A stretch of DNA of 64,000 nt from Fallopia convolvulus (lineage: Eukaryota; Streptophyta; Magnoliopsida; Caryophyllales; Polygonaceae), in the NCBI GenBank assembly GCA_964016875.1, contig OZ024724.1:35735786-35799785 (forward strand), written 5' to 3'. How positions within the stretch are numbered: position 1 is the stretch's first letter; the number at the start of each line of letters is the position of its first letter. A program made the position numbers and the translations under genes. The notes below the pieces were generated by a model. That model was given only the letters and a program-made list of their open reading frames with translations, searched no databases and was not told the origin of the DNA. This document shows positions 21,537 to 33,219 of this stretch, piece after piece.

Positions 21537-23462
21537 CTAGACAAGATGACTCTTGCCCGGTCCCTTGCAAGGAAAAACATTTTCATTCAAGATATAGTCA
21601 GCAATGTTGATGTCTTGAGAATTTAGAGAGTTGGAGTTCCTTTGATGATTATCATGATGTTTTTGTTTATTTAGGAACTCACGGTTTCTAAGAGTTTGAG
21701 CTCTCTTCTTGGGACATGCTTCCTTGTAGTGCCCATGAGCACCACAGTTCCAGCACGTCTTATAGTATTCTCCCAGGTAATACTTTGGGTGTGGTCTCTG
21801 GATCCTATTCCTATCCATGGTTTCCTTGTTATACATCCGTGACCCGTTTCCCTTAGCAATTTGGACATAAAGTCTGTGTCCAGTGTTCCCAATGTAATAA
21901 TCTCTCTCATCACAGTTCCCACTTTCTAGGACCCTGATTTTCTCCTCAAGATGAGCATTTTTCTGTTTCTCACATTGAAGTTCTAAGGCCCTACACTCAT
22001 GGATTTCATGTTCACTTAGGGGTGACTTACCGTTCTTAGAGCACTCTCCTTTGTATCCTATGCCATGTCTGGCTGGGACAAACTTAATTTGGGAACTAGA
22101 GGCTTCAAGATGTTCGGGAGTCTTACTCAGGTTTTGCAAGAGGGTGTTCTCATCTTTCTCTAGTGTTTTGATTTCTCTTTCTAGATCTACGATGTGAGAC
22201 ACATGGGACTTGAGTTTTTCGAGAAGGGATATGCAGTTGTGACAGGGTTCAAGGCCAACTAATTGAGCATTTATGTGTTCCTGTTTTTCCAACTTGTTTT
22301 GCAGTTTTATGTTATCTTTGACAATACTTGAAAGGATTTTCAACAGCTCAGGTTTTTCATAGTTATTTAGAGAATCAAGAACAGTTTCAGTGGTTACCTC
22401 ACTGGGTTGTTCCCCAGTGGTTTCTCCTATGGCCATGCCACACATGTCTGGGAGTGCCCATGACTCGGGATCTTCGTCTTCATCATCGCTCCAGGTAGCG
22501 ATGTAGGCCTTTTTTCTTTGCTTCCGGCCATCAGTTCCCTGTGGGAATTCCTTCGCGAAGTGTCCTTTCTTGTTGCACTTATAGCATGTGACATCCGAGA
22601 GATCCTTCTCTGCGGGTTTTCTTTGGGACCTCTGTCCTTTTCCCCAGTTCCCACTATTCCTTTGGGACTTCCCTTTGTAGAAGTTTCGAAGAGCCTTGGT
22701 TACGAGAACTAGCTTCTCATCCTCTTCTTCTTCGGAGTCTTCGTGTTGTTCTTGGGTTGATTTGAGCATCTTCTCGATCTTGAGTGTGATCCCTCGATGA
22801 GCTCGAGTCTGTTCCTTATCATCGATCTTTCTCTTCTCGTGTCCCACTAGTTTTCCAAACACTTGATGGAGCATGAGTGTTCTATTTTCCGGATTTTCCT
22901 TGAACATTGTTCTCTCGTTTGCTCATTCTCCAGTCAATCCGTTGAAGAGCTGTTGGACCTTCATCTTATGGCTGATTTCTTCTTTGGTGATCCCCAAGCC
23001 TTCCATTTTGGTGCGAAGCCCTTCAAATCGGGACTGGTAGCTATCGACAGACTCTCCCATCTTCATTTGGAAGTTGTAGAACTCCCTTTTTGCATTCATC
23101 TTAAGATCTTCTCGGAGTTCTGAGTTCCCAACGTGCATTTGTTGCATAGCTTCCCACATTTCCTTATATGTGTCAAGGTTTGCTACCCTGTCACAGTCTT
23201 GTACGCACATGGACCTCTTCAGGTATTGTTTGGCTTTGTAGTTTGCCTCTATAGAGTTGTATTCGTTGGGTCCCCACTTTGAGAAGTCGTTGACTATAGC
23301 TGGATCGATTTCGAAGTTGCCTCTCTCGATAACACACCAGGCTTGGTAGTCTTGGCCACGCATCCAATCCTTCATGTCGCGTTGCCAGCTTTCAAATCTT
23401 CCTGTAATAAGCCTTGGCGGCTTACTAGTGTTGTTCCCCACCTGAGTAAGTTCCTGAGCCAT
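21537..23462 (-). pseudogene. Copia element 1 gag, broken by one stop
   Basis: Minus strand, ATG at 23460-23462. The N-terminal half is a copia Gag with the RWDMKDW-like start typical of Sireviruses. TGA at 22923-22925 interrupts it, and the same frame continues to TAG at 21537-21539. Two zinc knuckles follow: the first (about 22546-22590, CYKCNKKGHFAKEF) lacks its last Cys, and the second (about 21715-21756, CWNCGAHGHYKEAC) is complete. Between them is a charged, probably coiled-coil segment (about 22100-22350). Large Gag proteins with two knuckles are typical of Sireviruses. Confidence 0.88.
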
Positions 23463-23499
23463 TTGATACCTGCGATGCTAACACAAATCTAGAGCACAA

Positions 23500-23511
23500 G
23501 CTCTGATACCA
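23500..23511 (-). other. Primer-binding site of copia element 1
   Basis: On the minus strand TGGTATCAGAGC, two bases from the LTR. It matches the 3' end of initiator-Met tRNA, the standard copia primer. Confidence 0.92.
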
Positions 23512-23513
23512 AT

Positions 23514-24570
23514 TGTTGGATCGTAAACGGTTAGCAAAGAGCTTGGGAACTAGCAATTAAGTTGTTCCCAAGGCAGTTGAAGTAAACAGTTCGCAAGTAT
23601 GAAAGACAGTAAAAACACAGTTCCTTTATAGAGGAACCCCACTACAACCAACTAGTTGTATGGGTAAACCTCTACCTCCGCTTGGAGGATTTTGAATGAC
23701 TTACTTGTATTGATTGCTTTGTTCCTTAGTTACAACAGTCGGATTCACAATTCTCTGTTCCTACGAGTTCTTCCTAACTCTAGCAACACTAGTAAATCCT
23801 CTTAACTGAGTTCCTAAGCTCACAACAGCAAACTACAAATAACTCAAACCCTATACCGACTTCTCAGTTCCCTTGTCCTTGGGAACTTCGGCTTCACCGT
23901 CGTCGAGATCACACACTCGTCGGCGGGGACTTCTCTTCCTTTTCTTTCTTTTCTCTAGTGTGGGTGTTTGTGAGTTCTGGGAGAAGTACTCAATCCGAGT
24001 ACTATTCATTTGGCTTTATAGTCCGGTGAGCTTGGGCAGTCACATCTTTCGTTTGTGTCCAAAATGCCCTTTGCTTGATGCCCAAGTTGTACTTTCTTCA
24101 CATGTGACTTTGGTTTGAACTAGGTTAACTTCTTGGATCAATCGGACCGTTGGATGAAGCGTGACAGTCTTATCCTCAGACTGTTCCTTCGGGCTATCCG
24201 AGACAGAATCTCGCGATCTGCGCTGAACGGTCGTTGTCCTCACATGTGAGTTCCCATGTCATGGGAACTGTCTTGTTCAGAGTTCCCTTGATGGAAACTC
24301 TTCATCGTTGTAAGCTTGTGTTCTCTTGATTGTTTCTGGGAGTTCCCACTTCATGGAACTTTTCTCTTCAAAGTTCCCTTGATGGAAACTTTGCATTGTG
24401 ACCTGCTGTGGCTTTTGGTCATTCATAGGAGTTCTTGGGTGTACCTGTGTTCCTTAGAAATACTTGAACAAACCACATTAGTTCCCTATGGTGTTTGTCA
24501 TTATCAAAACTCGGAGAATTACATCGTTGATCCGTCGTTTAGAACCAGAGGTCCCAACAACGTCCCAACA
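23514..24570 (-). repeat. 5' LTR of copia element 1
   Basis: 1057 bp, TGTTGG...CCAACA. Next to the primer site, so 5' for a minus-strand element. It differs from the other LTR by roughly 35 substitutions and a few indels (by eye). Confidence 0.92.
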
Positions 24571-25288
24571 ATATAGGCATAAGCATAAAGAATGAGGGTA
24601 GGACCAAGCCAATAAGCACATTCTACACTACAAAATCAAGAGGTATCGAATAAAAGCATAACTTCGAACCTAGAAACCGAAAATCACATTTAGGAGTGAC
24701 ATTTACATGGACATTTCATCGAAAACTTGGCTTGCAATGTTGAACCACATGTAAATTTTTAACGGCAAAAGGAGAAAACAACAAGTGAACTTTAAAGACA
24801 TCTAGGCATAAGCATAAAGAATGAGGATAGTATGAAGCCAATAAGTACATTCTGCACTACAAAATCAAGACCGATCGAATAAAAAGCATAAATTTGAACC
24901 TAGAAACCGAATGCCACATTTAGGAGTGACATTTACATGGACATTTCATCGAACACTTGGCGTGTAATGTTAGATCACAAGTCATTTTAAAGGCAAAATT
25001 AGAAAAAACAAGTGAACTTTAAACACATCTAGGCACAAACATAAAGAATGAGGATAGTATAAAGCCAATAAGCACATTCTGCACTACAAAATAAAGAGGT
25101 ATCGCATAAAAGCATAAATTCGAACCTAGAAACCGAATGCCACATTTAGGAGTGACATTTAAATGGACATTTCATCGAACACTTGGCGTGCAATGTTAGA
25201 TCAAATGTCAATTTTTAAAGGCAAAAGGAGAAAAAACAAGTGAACTTTAAAGACATCTAGGCATAAGCACAAAGAATGAGGATAGTAT
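24571..25288. repeat. ~226-bp satellite array, right block
   Basis: The same monomers resume in phase after the copia element (ATAGGCATAAGCATAAAG...). About 3.2 monomers follow, ending abruptly inside a monomer at about 25288, after GAATGAGGATAGTATA. Confidence 0.93.
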
Positions 25289-26600
25289 ATAGCCTTTGTA
25301 CTAACATCTTTGAGATTCATATTCTCACATTTATCCGAATTTGCCTTACAACAAAAAATGAATTGTATGCTCTAAAAGAGACAAAAAACGAATGAAGACG
25401 AGAATGGAGAAACAAAGAGTGAGGAGACCACGCCTCAAAGTGAGAGCGACGCCGACACACTTGAGTCCACCAGCAAGGAAGACAAAATAGCTGGAGAAGA
25501 TAATGAAGACAAGGCGTGTCCAACAATGTCGAGGATGAAGATGATGGTACCGCCGAAGAAGAACCTCAAATGGGATTTGCCACATGACGGCCAAGGGGAA
25601 GTTAAGGAGGATGCCATCCATAAAATGCACGGACCTTGGCCTCGAGGCACGGATGAAATGGCCCAAAGATCCCACCGGGAGAACCACGCGGCGCTCGAAT
25701 AGGGCCACCAAGGAGCCTCCTTACATTGGTTAGAACCGAGTTGTAGCACTCATGCTTTGGCTCTATATTCATGTTTTTTCTATGTTTATGCTATGGTTTA
25801 TTTGTGTAGCTTGAAAGGCCTGTGAGCCATCCTTTACGCTTTGTCTACTTGGTATAGTATGGAAGGCCAACGTGCCTTTCCATGTATGCCCCTGATTTGA
25901 CTATCTTGCTTGTACTAACCTCTTTGAGGTTCATATTCTCACATTTATCCGAATTTACCTTACACCCAAAAAAGAATTGTATGCTCTATCTTAGTATTGA
26001 AACACTCTCTTTTTTCTCCCTCCCTTGGGCGCTTTCCGACGCACCTCTCCCTCACCTTGGGCGCTTTCGGGAAGGGTTCTCCTCACAAGGCCCTTTTTCA
26101 TGTTCATGGTGGTATCGTCTCGAGTCACCTTCGAACTGGAGTCCTACTCGGCCGTCCTAACGCCGGTGGTGGGTATGTCTCTTCACCTCCACTTTTCGCC
26201 AAAGCTTTCGCAACCTCTCTCTTTTGCCTTTTCGTGCTAGTTCTCAGACATGCTTGTCCCCATGGGGGAGAAGAAGAAGGGTTCGTTTTCGCCCTATCAA
26301 AGAAACAAATATCCAAGAAAGTATATTGTGGAGTCGGACGTGGCGCCAAGGGCGCCGCTAATGGTGACAAGGGCAAAAACCCTAAGGCCCAAAAACCGTC
26401 TTGAAGGTGGTGGAGGGTGATGGTTCGGATGCTCCCAAGGCCGATGTTTGGCCTCCCTGAAATTAGCCCAAAGTTGAGAGTCCAATAAGAGCGATTTAGC
26501 AAGGCCCATTAGTCAAGTCGAGGCACCATAACAACGGTATAAAGGCGAAGATAACGATTGAGGCATTAAGGTTGGTGGTGAAATCTCTGGGATCTCTCGA
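25289..26600. other. Unassigned DNA with an ~80-bp direct repeat
   Basis: No family recognised. A segment of about 80 bp (TTGTACTAACATCTTTGAG...AATTGTATGCTCT) at about 25295-25375 recurs at about 25913-25988. Between the copies, a plus-strand frame (about 25350-25700) without a usable start codes for an acidic Glu/Ser/Asp-rich stretch and may be a decayed gag-like piece. At 25997-26404 an open frame without any recognisable domain spans a GC-richer stretch. Confidence 0.4.
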
Positions 26601-26971
26601 CGCTACATAACCACATCAATGGTCAAAAGAAAGGAGGATATAAAAACCGAAGAAGGGAAAGGAAGGGGCACACTCACGAATTCATTAGCTCACTTGCTAT
26701 ATATTATACTCCAAAAAAGTACTCAAAGAAATACATCCTTTCTATGTTCAGAAACTCTATTTTATAAACTAATCGTTCGCTTGTAATCTAGAGGGAATTT
26801 GGGCCGGAACGATTATAAATCAATCACGTTATCTACTTTCATTTGCTCTCTACGTCTATCTCTCTAAATCTTCATCTTGTTTACTAGATATAACGCGTTA
26901 CGACTACTTATTGGTTAGGTTTCCCTCATTATAGCAGGTAACACGTTCACGTGGTAAATCTTCCCAAAACA
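26601..26971 (+). repeat. Probable end of a Tat-like gypsy 5' LTR
   Basis: Sequence directly upstream of the TGGCGCC primer site, so it should be the U5 part of a plus-strand gypsy LTR. The left edge of the LTR and a matching 3' LTR are not visible in the window. Confidence 0.45.
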
Positions 26972-26973
26972 AT

Positions 26974-26991
26974 TGGCGCCCACCGTGGGGC
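26974..26991 (+). other. Primer-binding site of Tat-like gypsy element
   Basis: TGGCGCCCACCGTGGGGC, the type of primer site found directly after 5' LTRs of many plant Tat-lineage gypsy elements. The gag frame follows. Confidence 0.75.
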
Positions 26992-27044
26992 GCTATCTAA
27001 AAAGAAGTCGCGTCGCCAAGAACCATAAGCTCTACCTATGCAAG

Positions 27045-28966
27045 ATGCAAGGCATTCATGCTACCTACAGTCATGTGGAAGATCCCGAGAACCATGAAAT
27101 CAACCAAGGTGGAGATAACCAGCAAATTGGAAGCATAGATGGAATCGAGCAAGACTCTGGAAATGTGAATGGCAATCCTACCACCTCCACAACAGCAGAA
27201 CAAGGAGGAGCGGTCGACTCCGACATTATCATTGAACTCCATGCATCCATGATCTCCCTTAAAAAAGATTTAGAAAATCAAAAGGAAGCTCATGCCAAGT
27301 TCAACGAGGTATATGAGAGACAGATTGAAACTTTAACTAATGAACGAAATTTGCTTCGATCTCAGGCACAATCAGCACCAAACCATCAACGCATGACGGA
27401 CATAGCCGATGGAATCGCTTGGCAATTGGACATGGATGACCCAAATCTTGTAACACCGGACGTTATTAGGCCAGTAATTGGCTATCAAGTAAATGGTAAT
27501 TCTTTAAGGGTCGTTAGAGAAGATGTTGAGGTAACCCAATTACAGGAACACCTTAATGCTCTGGAGGACCGAATCACTCAGGTCCCAAGAGCACCCCAAC
27601 CACTAGTAGTGGAAAGGAGGGATGGTTATACAAAGTCTACCTTCGTACCCGCTATCGCAAGGATAGATATCGCTCACAAATATCACGTCCCCGATGTACC
27701 TAAGTACGAAGGGACTACGGATCCGGACCAACACGTAGCTGCATTTAAACAAGCAATGAATATTAGCACAATTCCCTTTGACATGAAGGAGATTGCTATG
27801 TGCCGTTGGTTCGGAAACACGGTTTTTGGGCCCGCACTTAATTCGCATTCTCATTTACCCCTTGGGAGCATTTTCTCTTTTGTTGAGTTGATTGACAAGT
27901 TCAAGATAAGGTTCGCAAGCAGCGACACACTAGAAAGCGTTCGAGCGAGTTATATCGCATGGTCCAAAAGACCGGCAAGTCCTTGAAAGCTTTTCTGAAC
28001 ATGTACAATGAAGAATTGGTTACCATAGAAGGATGCGACGCTGCTACGGCCGTGCAAGCATTTCGAAGAGGCATTTCAATTGGTCATCCTGATCTGTATC
28101 GTGAATTAACAAAATATCCTTGTTCGAACTTCGATGAGGTACAGGTAAAAGCCCTAGCACATGTGCGATTGGAAGAGGATGACCTCTTCACCGTCAAAGC
28201 TGCTAGTCCTCACCGACCAGAGCGTAGGTAGGCGAGGTGAGAAACCAGATACATTCCATATCCCAACTCATCTCCTGTCAAGACAATTGTGAACACGGCA
28301 TTTTCTAGGCAAAGCGAGCGATATGAAGACCCAAGGTTGCCTCCCAAACTGTCTCACTACAACTTTCACGTAGACGCGACAAAAATGGTCCGAACACTTA
28401 ATGTCATGGGAGATATTGTTAAATGGCCAGGAAAGAGTAACACACCTTCACACCAAAAAGATAAATCCAGATGGTGTGATTTTCACTTGGATCATGGCCA
28501 TCGAACGGACGAGTGCATCACATTGAGGAAAGAGGTAAGCGAGCTACTACGCAGGGGATACCGCAAGGATTTAATATCAAAGAGAGCAAGAGAGCAAATA
28601 GAACGCAACAAAGGGAAGGCCAGTCCACCACCACCTCCAAAGCATACACGAGTAATCAACGTCATCACCGGGGGGTCTGAAATATGTGTTGTAACCTATT
28701 CTACAGCTAAGAGGATCGCAAGGAATACCCGGAGAGAAGAACCCAAAATCTCTGCTCGAAAGAGTCACGTCGTGATGCCCATTACCTTCAATGACATCGA
28801 AGAAGAGGAAGTTCACCATGATTGTTCAACATTTTTAGGCTCCAACATTGAGATGAAAGCATTTAAAGCAAAGAAATTGTTCAAAGAGGATCTGGTTTGC
28901 ACACCCTTTGAGAAATCAGTGAGGATGTTAATGACAGATGAGCACTTTTCTATTGATAGTTCCTGA
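27045..28966 (+). pseudogene. Tat-like gypsy gag, broken and truncated
   Basis: Plus strand, ATG at 27045. A charged N-terminal part with a coiled-coil-like stretch (about 27225-27370) precedes a retrotransposon Gag domain (YEGTTDPDQHVAAFKQAM at about 27705-27760). A frameshift lies near 27950. The new frame runs on through TAG at 28229-28231 and a TGA a few codons later, and includes a CCHC-like CDFHLDHGHRTDEC motif at about 28477-28520, then a VINVITGGS stretch that in Tat elements leads to the protease. The frame stops at 28966 just as the protease would begin, where copia DNA of opposite polarity starts. Degraded; no RT follows. Confidence 0.8.
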
Positions 28967-30530
28967 CCTGTAGATCTGTCAAGTCACCGACTTGAGTTTG
29001 AGGCATTCTCTCTGAGTCATCCAGACTTGGGCTTCTCTCAGGTGTTTTCTCATCATCAGACTCACTGCCACTTGAACTTTGATTTTGACTCCTTCCCCCT
29101 ATTATATCTGAGTCGGTGACACCAACATTGTCATTGACTATCAATTCTTTCTGAGTTGTGGCAACTAGAAGTGAGTCATCTCGAACTAGATTGTATCCCT
29201 GATCACCATCATCAAAATCTTCAATCACCGAGCCTCCCGTCGTGTTCTCATCGAACACAACATGCACACTTTCCTCAATTTTCCTCGTCCTTTTGTTGAA
29301 CACTTTGTACGCTTTACTGTGAGGGGAATAGCCTACAAAAGTGCCAACATCACTCCTTGAATCAAATTTTCCCAGGCTATCCTTGCCATTATTGTGAACA
29401 TAGCATTTGCATCCAAAGGTGTGCAAGTGGGCGACACTAGGCTTAATTCCTCTAAGCAATTCATAAGGAGTTTTTCCAAGAAGTGGACGAATCATGGCTC
29501 AATTCATCACATAGCAAGATGCATTAATGGCTTCATCCCAGAAATTTCTTGGAAGACCACTTGAGCTAAGCATGGTCCGCGACATGGTCTCCAAGGCTCG
29601 ATTCTTCCTCTCAACCACACCATTTTGTTGAGCAGTTCTTGGCGCTGAGAAGTTGTGACTTTTTCCATTTTTCTTGTAGAAAATCAAAAACTTAGAGTTG
29701 TCGAATTCCGTTCCATGATCAGACTTGACAGACACAAGAGCAACTCCAAGCTTTTTCTCAAAAACGTTCACCCATGCTTCAAATTTTTCAAACACCCAAT
29801 CTTTAGAAGACAGAAAAATTGTCCAAGTATACCGTCAAATGTCATCAACAATGACAAAAATATAGCTATTTCCTCCACGACTTTGGATTCTCATGGGACC
29901 ACATAAATCAATATGAATAAGCTCTAAGGGTCCTGTGGTACTTACCTCCTTCTTGGATTGAAAGGATGACTTCACTTGCTTACCCCTTACACATGTTTCA
30001 CAAACTTCATGCTTGCTTGGATCAATTTTGGGTATCCCTCTAACCAGCTTTTGCCTATGAAGTTTGTCAAGTAGTTGAAAACTCTCATGACCAAATCTTT
30101 TTTGCCAGAGGTCGGCGACATCTGCAACTATTCTAAGACACAATTTTTCTTCAGGTTCGAAACGGGGGTCCACTTTGTAAAGATTGTTTTCACACACCCC
30201 TTCTAGAAGGATCTTTTCTGAGTTAATTTCTTTTACCTGACAACCTTTCCTATCAAAAAAAACTTGATATTTTCCATTAGCACAGATTTGGGAAACACAT
30301 AGAAGCTTAAAACTGAGATTGTCCACTAAATTCACATTTTATATTGTTAGCTTATCGGAAAATATTACCGTACCAATACTAGAAATACCACCTTTACTAT
30401 TGTTGCTGAAGGTAATCTTCCCTCCCTTGTGTTCTTGAAGTGAGACGAAATCCCTGGGGTTTCTCGACATATGAGTTGAGCATGCATTATCAATAAACAA
30501 GGGCTCCTTGTCACCAACTTCAAGTTGCAC
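28950..30530 (-). pseudogene. Copia element 3 protease and integrase
   Basis: Minus strand, one frame with three in-frame stops (TAA 30339-30341, TGA 29835-29837, TGA 29499-29501). The protease active site reads FIDNACSTHM, so the usual DSG is altered. A GAG-pre-integrase zinc region is followed by the integrase core with HIDLCGPM, KSDHGTEF and QQNGVVERKN; the catalytic Asp/Asp/Glu are all present. The linker after integrase is Ser/Asp/Glu-rich and ends at 28950 (TAG) at the junction with the gypsy gag. Confidence 0.85.
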
Positions 30531-31464
30531 TGAAAGAATTAGTTCTTACGAATCCAGAGTTGTTTAACTCCTCTGGGTTTGACAACATAGTAACTCCTAG
30601 GACAATATTTGTCACAAATATCACACACAGATTTTGGAGGGCAGTCAATAACAATGGATCTACCATGACTTTCATTCAGAGTCGGTGATCTTGCATTTTC
30701 ATCATATCTTGCCTTTTTATGACAATCATGTTGGTAATGACCAAGTTTACCACAATACCAACATGTCGTGTGAGACTTTAGGGCAACATATTTGCTATAG
30801 CCCAGGTAGATGGGTTTGTTGTTGATGCGTGATTGAAAGTCAATTGAGGAGGGAGCCGAGTTCTGGATTTGTTTATGTCATATCTTGTGCACCTTTTGAT
30901 CAGGATACCATTGTTGCTTCCCTTTGTCTTGGTTGGCCATCACATGTGTAGAACAACATGGATTGTCACTACACATAGGGGTTTTACCTTTAGAAACAAG
31001 GGAAGCAGCCTTGGTACCGTGAGTATTGGGTGCACGAACAAAACCAAATCCAGATCTGTCTACCTCCGTCACAAACTTCTTTTTATAATCATTTCTTACC
31101 TCTTGAGCCTTTTCAGCAACAAACTCATCTAGCCACTTTTTCTTTTTAGTCTCATCATTAACCTTTTGATCCTCTAGTTCTTTAGATAGCTTAGCATGAC
31201 CGAGCCTAAGCATAAGCCTTTCTCCTTCTAAGTCATTGACTTGTTTTTCCAAATCATTAACTTGTTTTTGCAAGTCGATGACTTGGTTTTTTGAATATGA
31301 GCATAATTCGTAAGTCATTGACTTAGGAGACGAAATCTTTTCTAATTCAATCGTCATAGAGGACCAGTGTTTGCTATCATTGAAGAGATTGAAGATTGTT
31401 TCTACATTATCTTCTACTTTTTCTCTCAACTCAGTGACCAAAGTTCCAAGCTTTTCGATGATAG
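30531..31464 (-). pseudogene. Copia element 3 gag, C-terminal part
   Basis: Minus strand. A long coiled-coil stretch (about 31150-31330, with repeated QVNDLEKQ heptads) is followed by a basic region and a second zinc knuckle CWYCGKLGHYQHDC at about 30721-30765. Coding continues on the far side of the nested element at 35429. At least one frame change lies near 30870. Confidence 0.75.
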
Positions 31465-31469
31465 CAACT
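31465..31469. other. Target-site duplication of non-autonomous element, left copy
   Basis: GCAAC directly before the LTR; the identical GCAAC is at 35424-35428 after the other LTR. Confidence 0.95.
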
Positions 31470-32685
31470 GATACATGATCGCCTCGGATTACTCCTCAGA
31501 AACCTCGTATTTGACCACACAGGAACCCGATCTTGCCAGCAAATCAATTCAATCCTACAAAAGCTTTCAACTTTAGAACTCCTTGTGATGCAAGTAACAA
31601 ACTGATTTGAATAATGGTGAATTGAATGGATCGAAATTGATAGGAAGATTCAAATAGATAGTTCAATTGAATTGGCTCTAACGCTAAATTCAATTGATGA
31701 ACTAGGATCGATATTTAACAATCAACCTAGAACTAAACTAGATGAACAACTTATCAACACAATCTGAATTTTGAAATTAAGAACACGAGAGAGAGAAAAT
31801 TAGGCTGTGATGATGATGATGATCTCGAGATTGCAAGCACACAAACACAATTGTATTTTTGAGCCCAAGGACTAGATAAACCTTTCTTAGGGTTTATCTA
31901 ATCTCAAGCTGATTTTTATTGAATGAGAATAACAAGTATAAATAGAGAATACAAAAGCTAATCCTTGGGGAGCAAGCAAGGGGGTGTGGCCGACCCTAGG
32001 AGAGAGAAATTGGCCTCCTTATCTTGCTTCCCAAGATATAATAAAATATATAATAAAATCTATCTAGATTCCCTTAAATAAAATAAATCATGGCTGATTT
32101 ATATATTTAAGGAAACAACCTAACAAACTCAAAATATATCTAACAAACTAAAAATATTTCTAACAACCAGGAGAGAGAATATTCAATCAACTAACATCAA
32201 CCTATCGATTGAATTTCTCTACATTATTTAAAATAGAAAATCGTTCATAAATAAAATAAATAAAGATAGAAATTTAGACTAAAGATAAGATTCCCGTAAG
32301 ACTTGAACAGCTCTCGGTAAAACCCATTTTTCGGCCCTTTGATGTTGGATGCCGAATTTGACGTGAACTACAATGTTGTAGAACTTTTAATTCTCTTTCC
32401 AACGAGTACTTAACGGACTTGAGATGAATTTTCTAGCCCAAGTTATGACCAGTTTACTAAGCACTGTTTTCCATTTGACGGGCTTCTTAACTTCCGAAGT
32501 TTTGTGACTTCATCCTCTTCCTTGGTGGTCGAGGACGCCATTGATGAACATAATTAAAGGATAATATGTTATCCATGAAACCCTTCTTGAACTTGAATGC
32601 TCGGGACCTTAATAAAGGTCTTGTTGTTTGGCCTCCATTCGTCTTCAACGAATCATTCGCTTGGATCCTCCCTTGATTTGTATCA
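31470..32685 (-). repeat. 3' LTR of non-autonomous element
   Basis: 1216 bp, TGATACATG...TTGTATCA. It contains the last ~66 codons of the element's ORF (32487-32685). It matches 34211-35423 with a few percent scattered differences. Confidence 0.9.
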
Positions 32686-33134
32686 TTCTCCCCCACTTGG
32701 CCTCGAATCGTCCTCGATTCGACGTTGTATGTAGATGCAACGGAAGATTCAGTAATTAATAATTTGAAATCAGAAAGAGACAAACACATGGAAGTATCCG
32801 AACTAGGCATTGCAACAACTTGCATGACTGAATTTGATGCGGTGTCGATGACCAATGGCTCTTCATCAAGAGTAGGGTGCTCTTGATAGACTTCTTCTAA
32901 GATTATTGGTTCACCACACCAATCGGGAGCAATTACTATGTCAGGAAGCTTTGCAATAGTGATGTCTTCATCTTGATCAACTTTGTGGACTTCTTTTTGG
33001 ACTGGTGGAAAAATCTTCATTAGTGTTGCGAGTTGCGCCTCTATGCGATCAAACCAAGGATTGAGAGAAATTTCAACCCAATCTTGTAGAGGGTCATTGT
33101 AGTCACCGTGACTGAGTTTCGGTTGAATAGGCAT
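32487..33134 (-). CDS. ORF of the non-autonomous element, function unknown
   Basis: A 215-codon open frame on the minus strand, ATG at 33132-33134, ending with a stop at 32487-32489 inside the 3' LTR. The N-terminal part (residues 1-45, PLQDWVEISLNPWFDRIEAQ) could form an amphipathic helix, the middle is acidic, and the C-terminal tail after residue 150 is very basic (RPRPPRKRMK). Where the frame crosses the purine tract it reads VESRTIRGQVGEND, matching VESETIRAQVEEND at the same place in the CRM Gag-Pol tail, and both tails later contain an RSRA motif. So the ORF keeps the end of a CRM-type polyprotein while the enzymes are gone. I recognise no family for the N-terminal part. It is intact here, but expression is unknown. 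Confidence 0.65.
   Translation of the reverse strand: MPIQPKLSHGDYNDPLQDWVEISLNPWFDRIEAQLATLMKIFPPVQKEVHKVDQDEDITIAKLPDIVIAPDWCGEPIILEEVYQEHPTLDEEPLVIDTASNSVMQVVAMPSSDTSMCLSLSDFKLLITESSVASTYNVESRTIRGQVGENDTNQGRIQANDSLKTNGGQTTRPLLRSRAFKFKKGFMDNILSFNYVHQWRPRPPRKRMKSQNFGS
32686..32698 (-). other. Polypurine tract of non-autonomous element
   Basis: On the minus strand CAAGTGGGGGAGAA directly before the LTR, close to the AAGTGGAGGAGAA of the CRM element and likewise inside a coding frame. Confidence 0.8.
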
Positions 33135-33219
33135 CTTTGTACTTGACACACATGGAACAAAGAACGAATCAGAAATTGAAGAGTAAGAGAAGGGAGATTC
33201 GAACGAATAGAACTTCTCA

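Larger units (their letters stand above)
4660..24570 (-). mobile_element. Sirevirus-like Ty1/copia element 1, degenerate, with nested CRM insertion
   Basis: An LTR retrotransposon on the minus strand, set inside the satellite. Its LTRs lie at 4660-5718 and 23514-24570, both starting TGTTGG and ending CCAACA. The primer site (TGGTATCAGAGC, minus) lies next to the right LTR and a purine tract next to the left LTR, which fixes the orientation. In order of reading it holds gag with two zinc knuckles, protease, integrase, RT and RNase H, and then an extra ORF before the 3' LTR, the layout of Sireviruses. It is about 11 kb without the 8.9-kb nested CRM element. By eye the LTRs differ at roughly 35 of 1058 positions. 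Gag and pol carry several stops and frameshifts, so the copy is not autonomous. No clean 5-bp target duplication is visible (flanks GACAT and ATATA). Confidence 0.9.

Noticed and set aside
4655..24575. A 5-bp target duplication for copia element 1
   Set aside because: The flanks (GACAT on the left, ATATA on the right) do not match, though both are satellite; the duplication has been lost or changed.
25997..26404. Open frame of 135 codons upstream of the Tat-like primer site
   Set aside because: No recognisable domain, not conserved in any other copy here, and overlapped by equally long frames on both strands.
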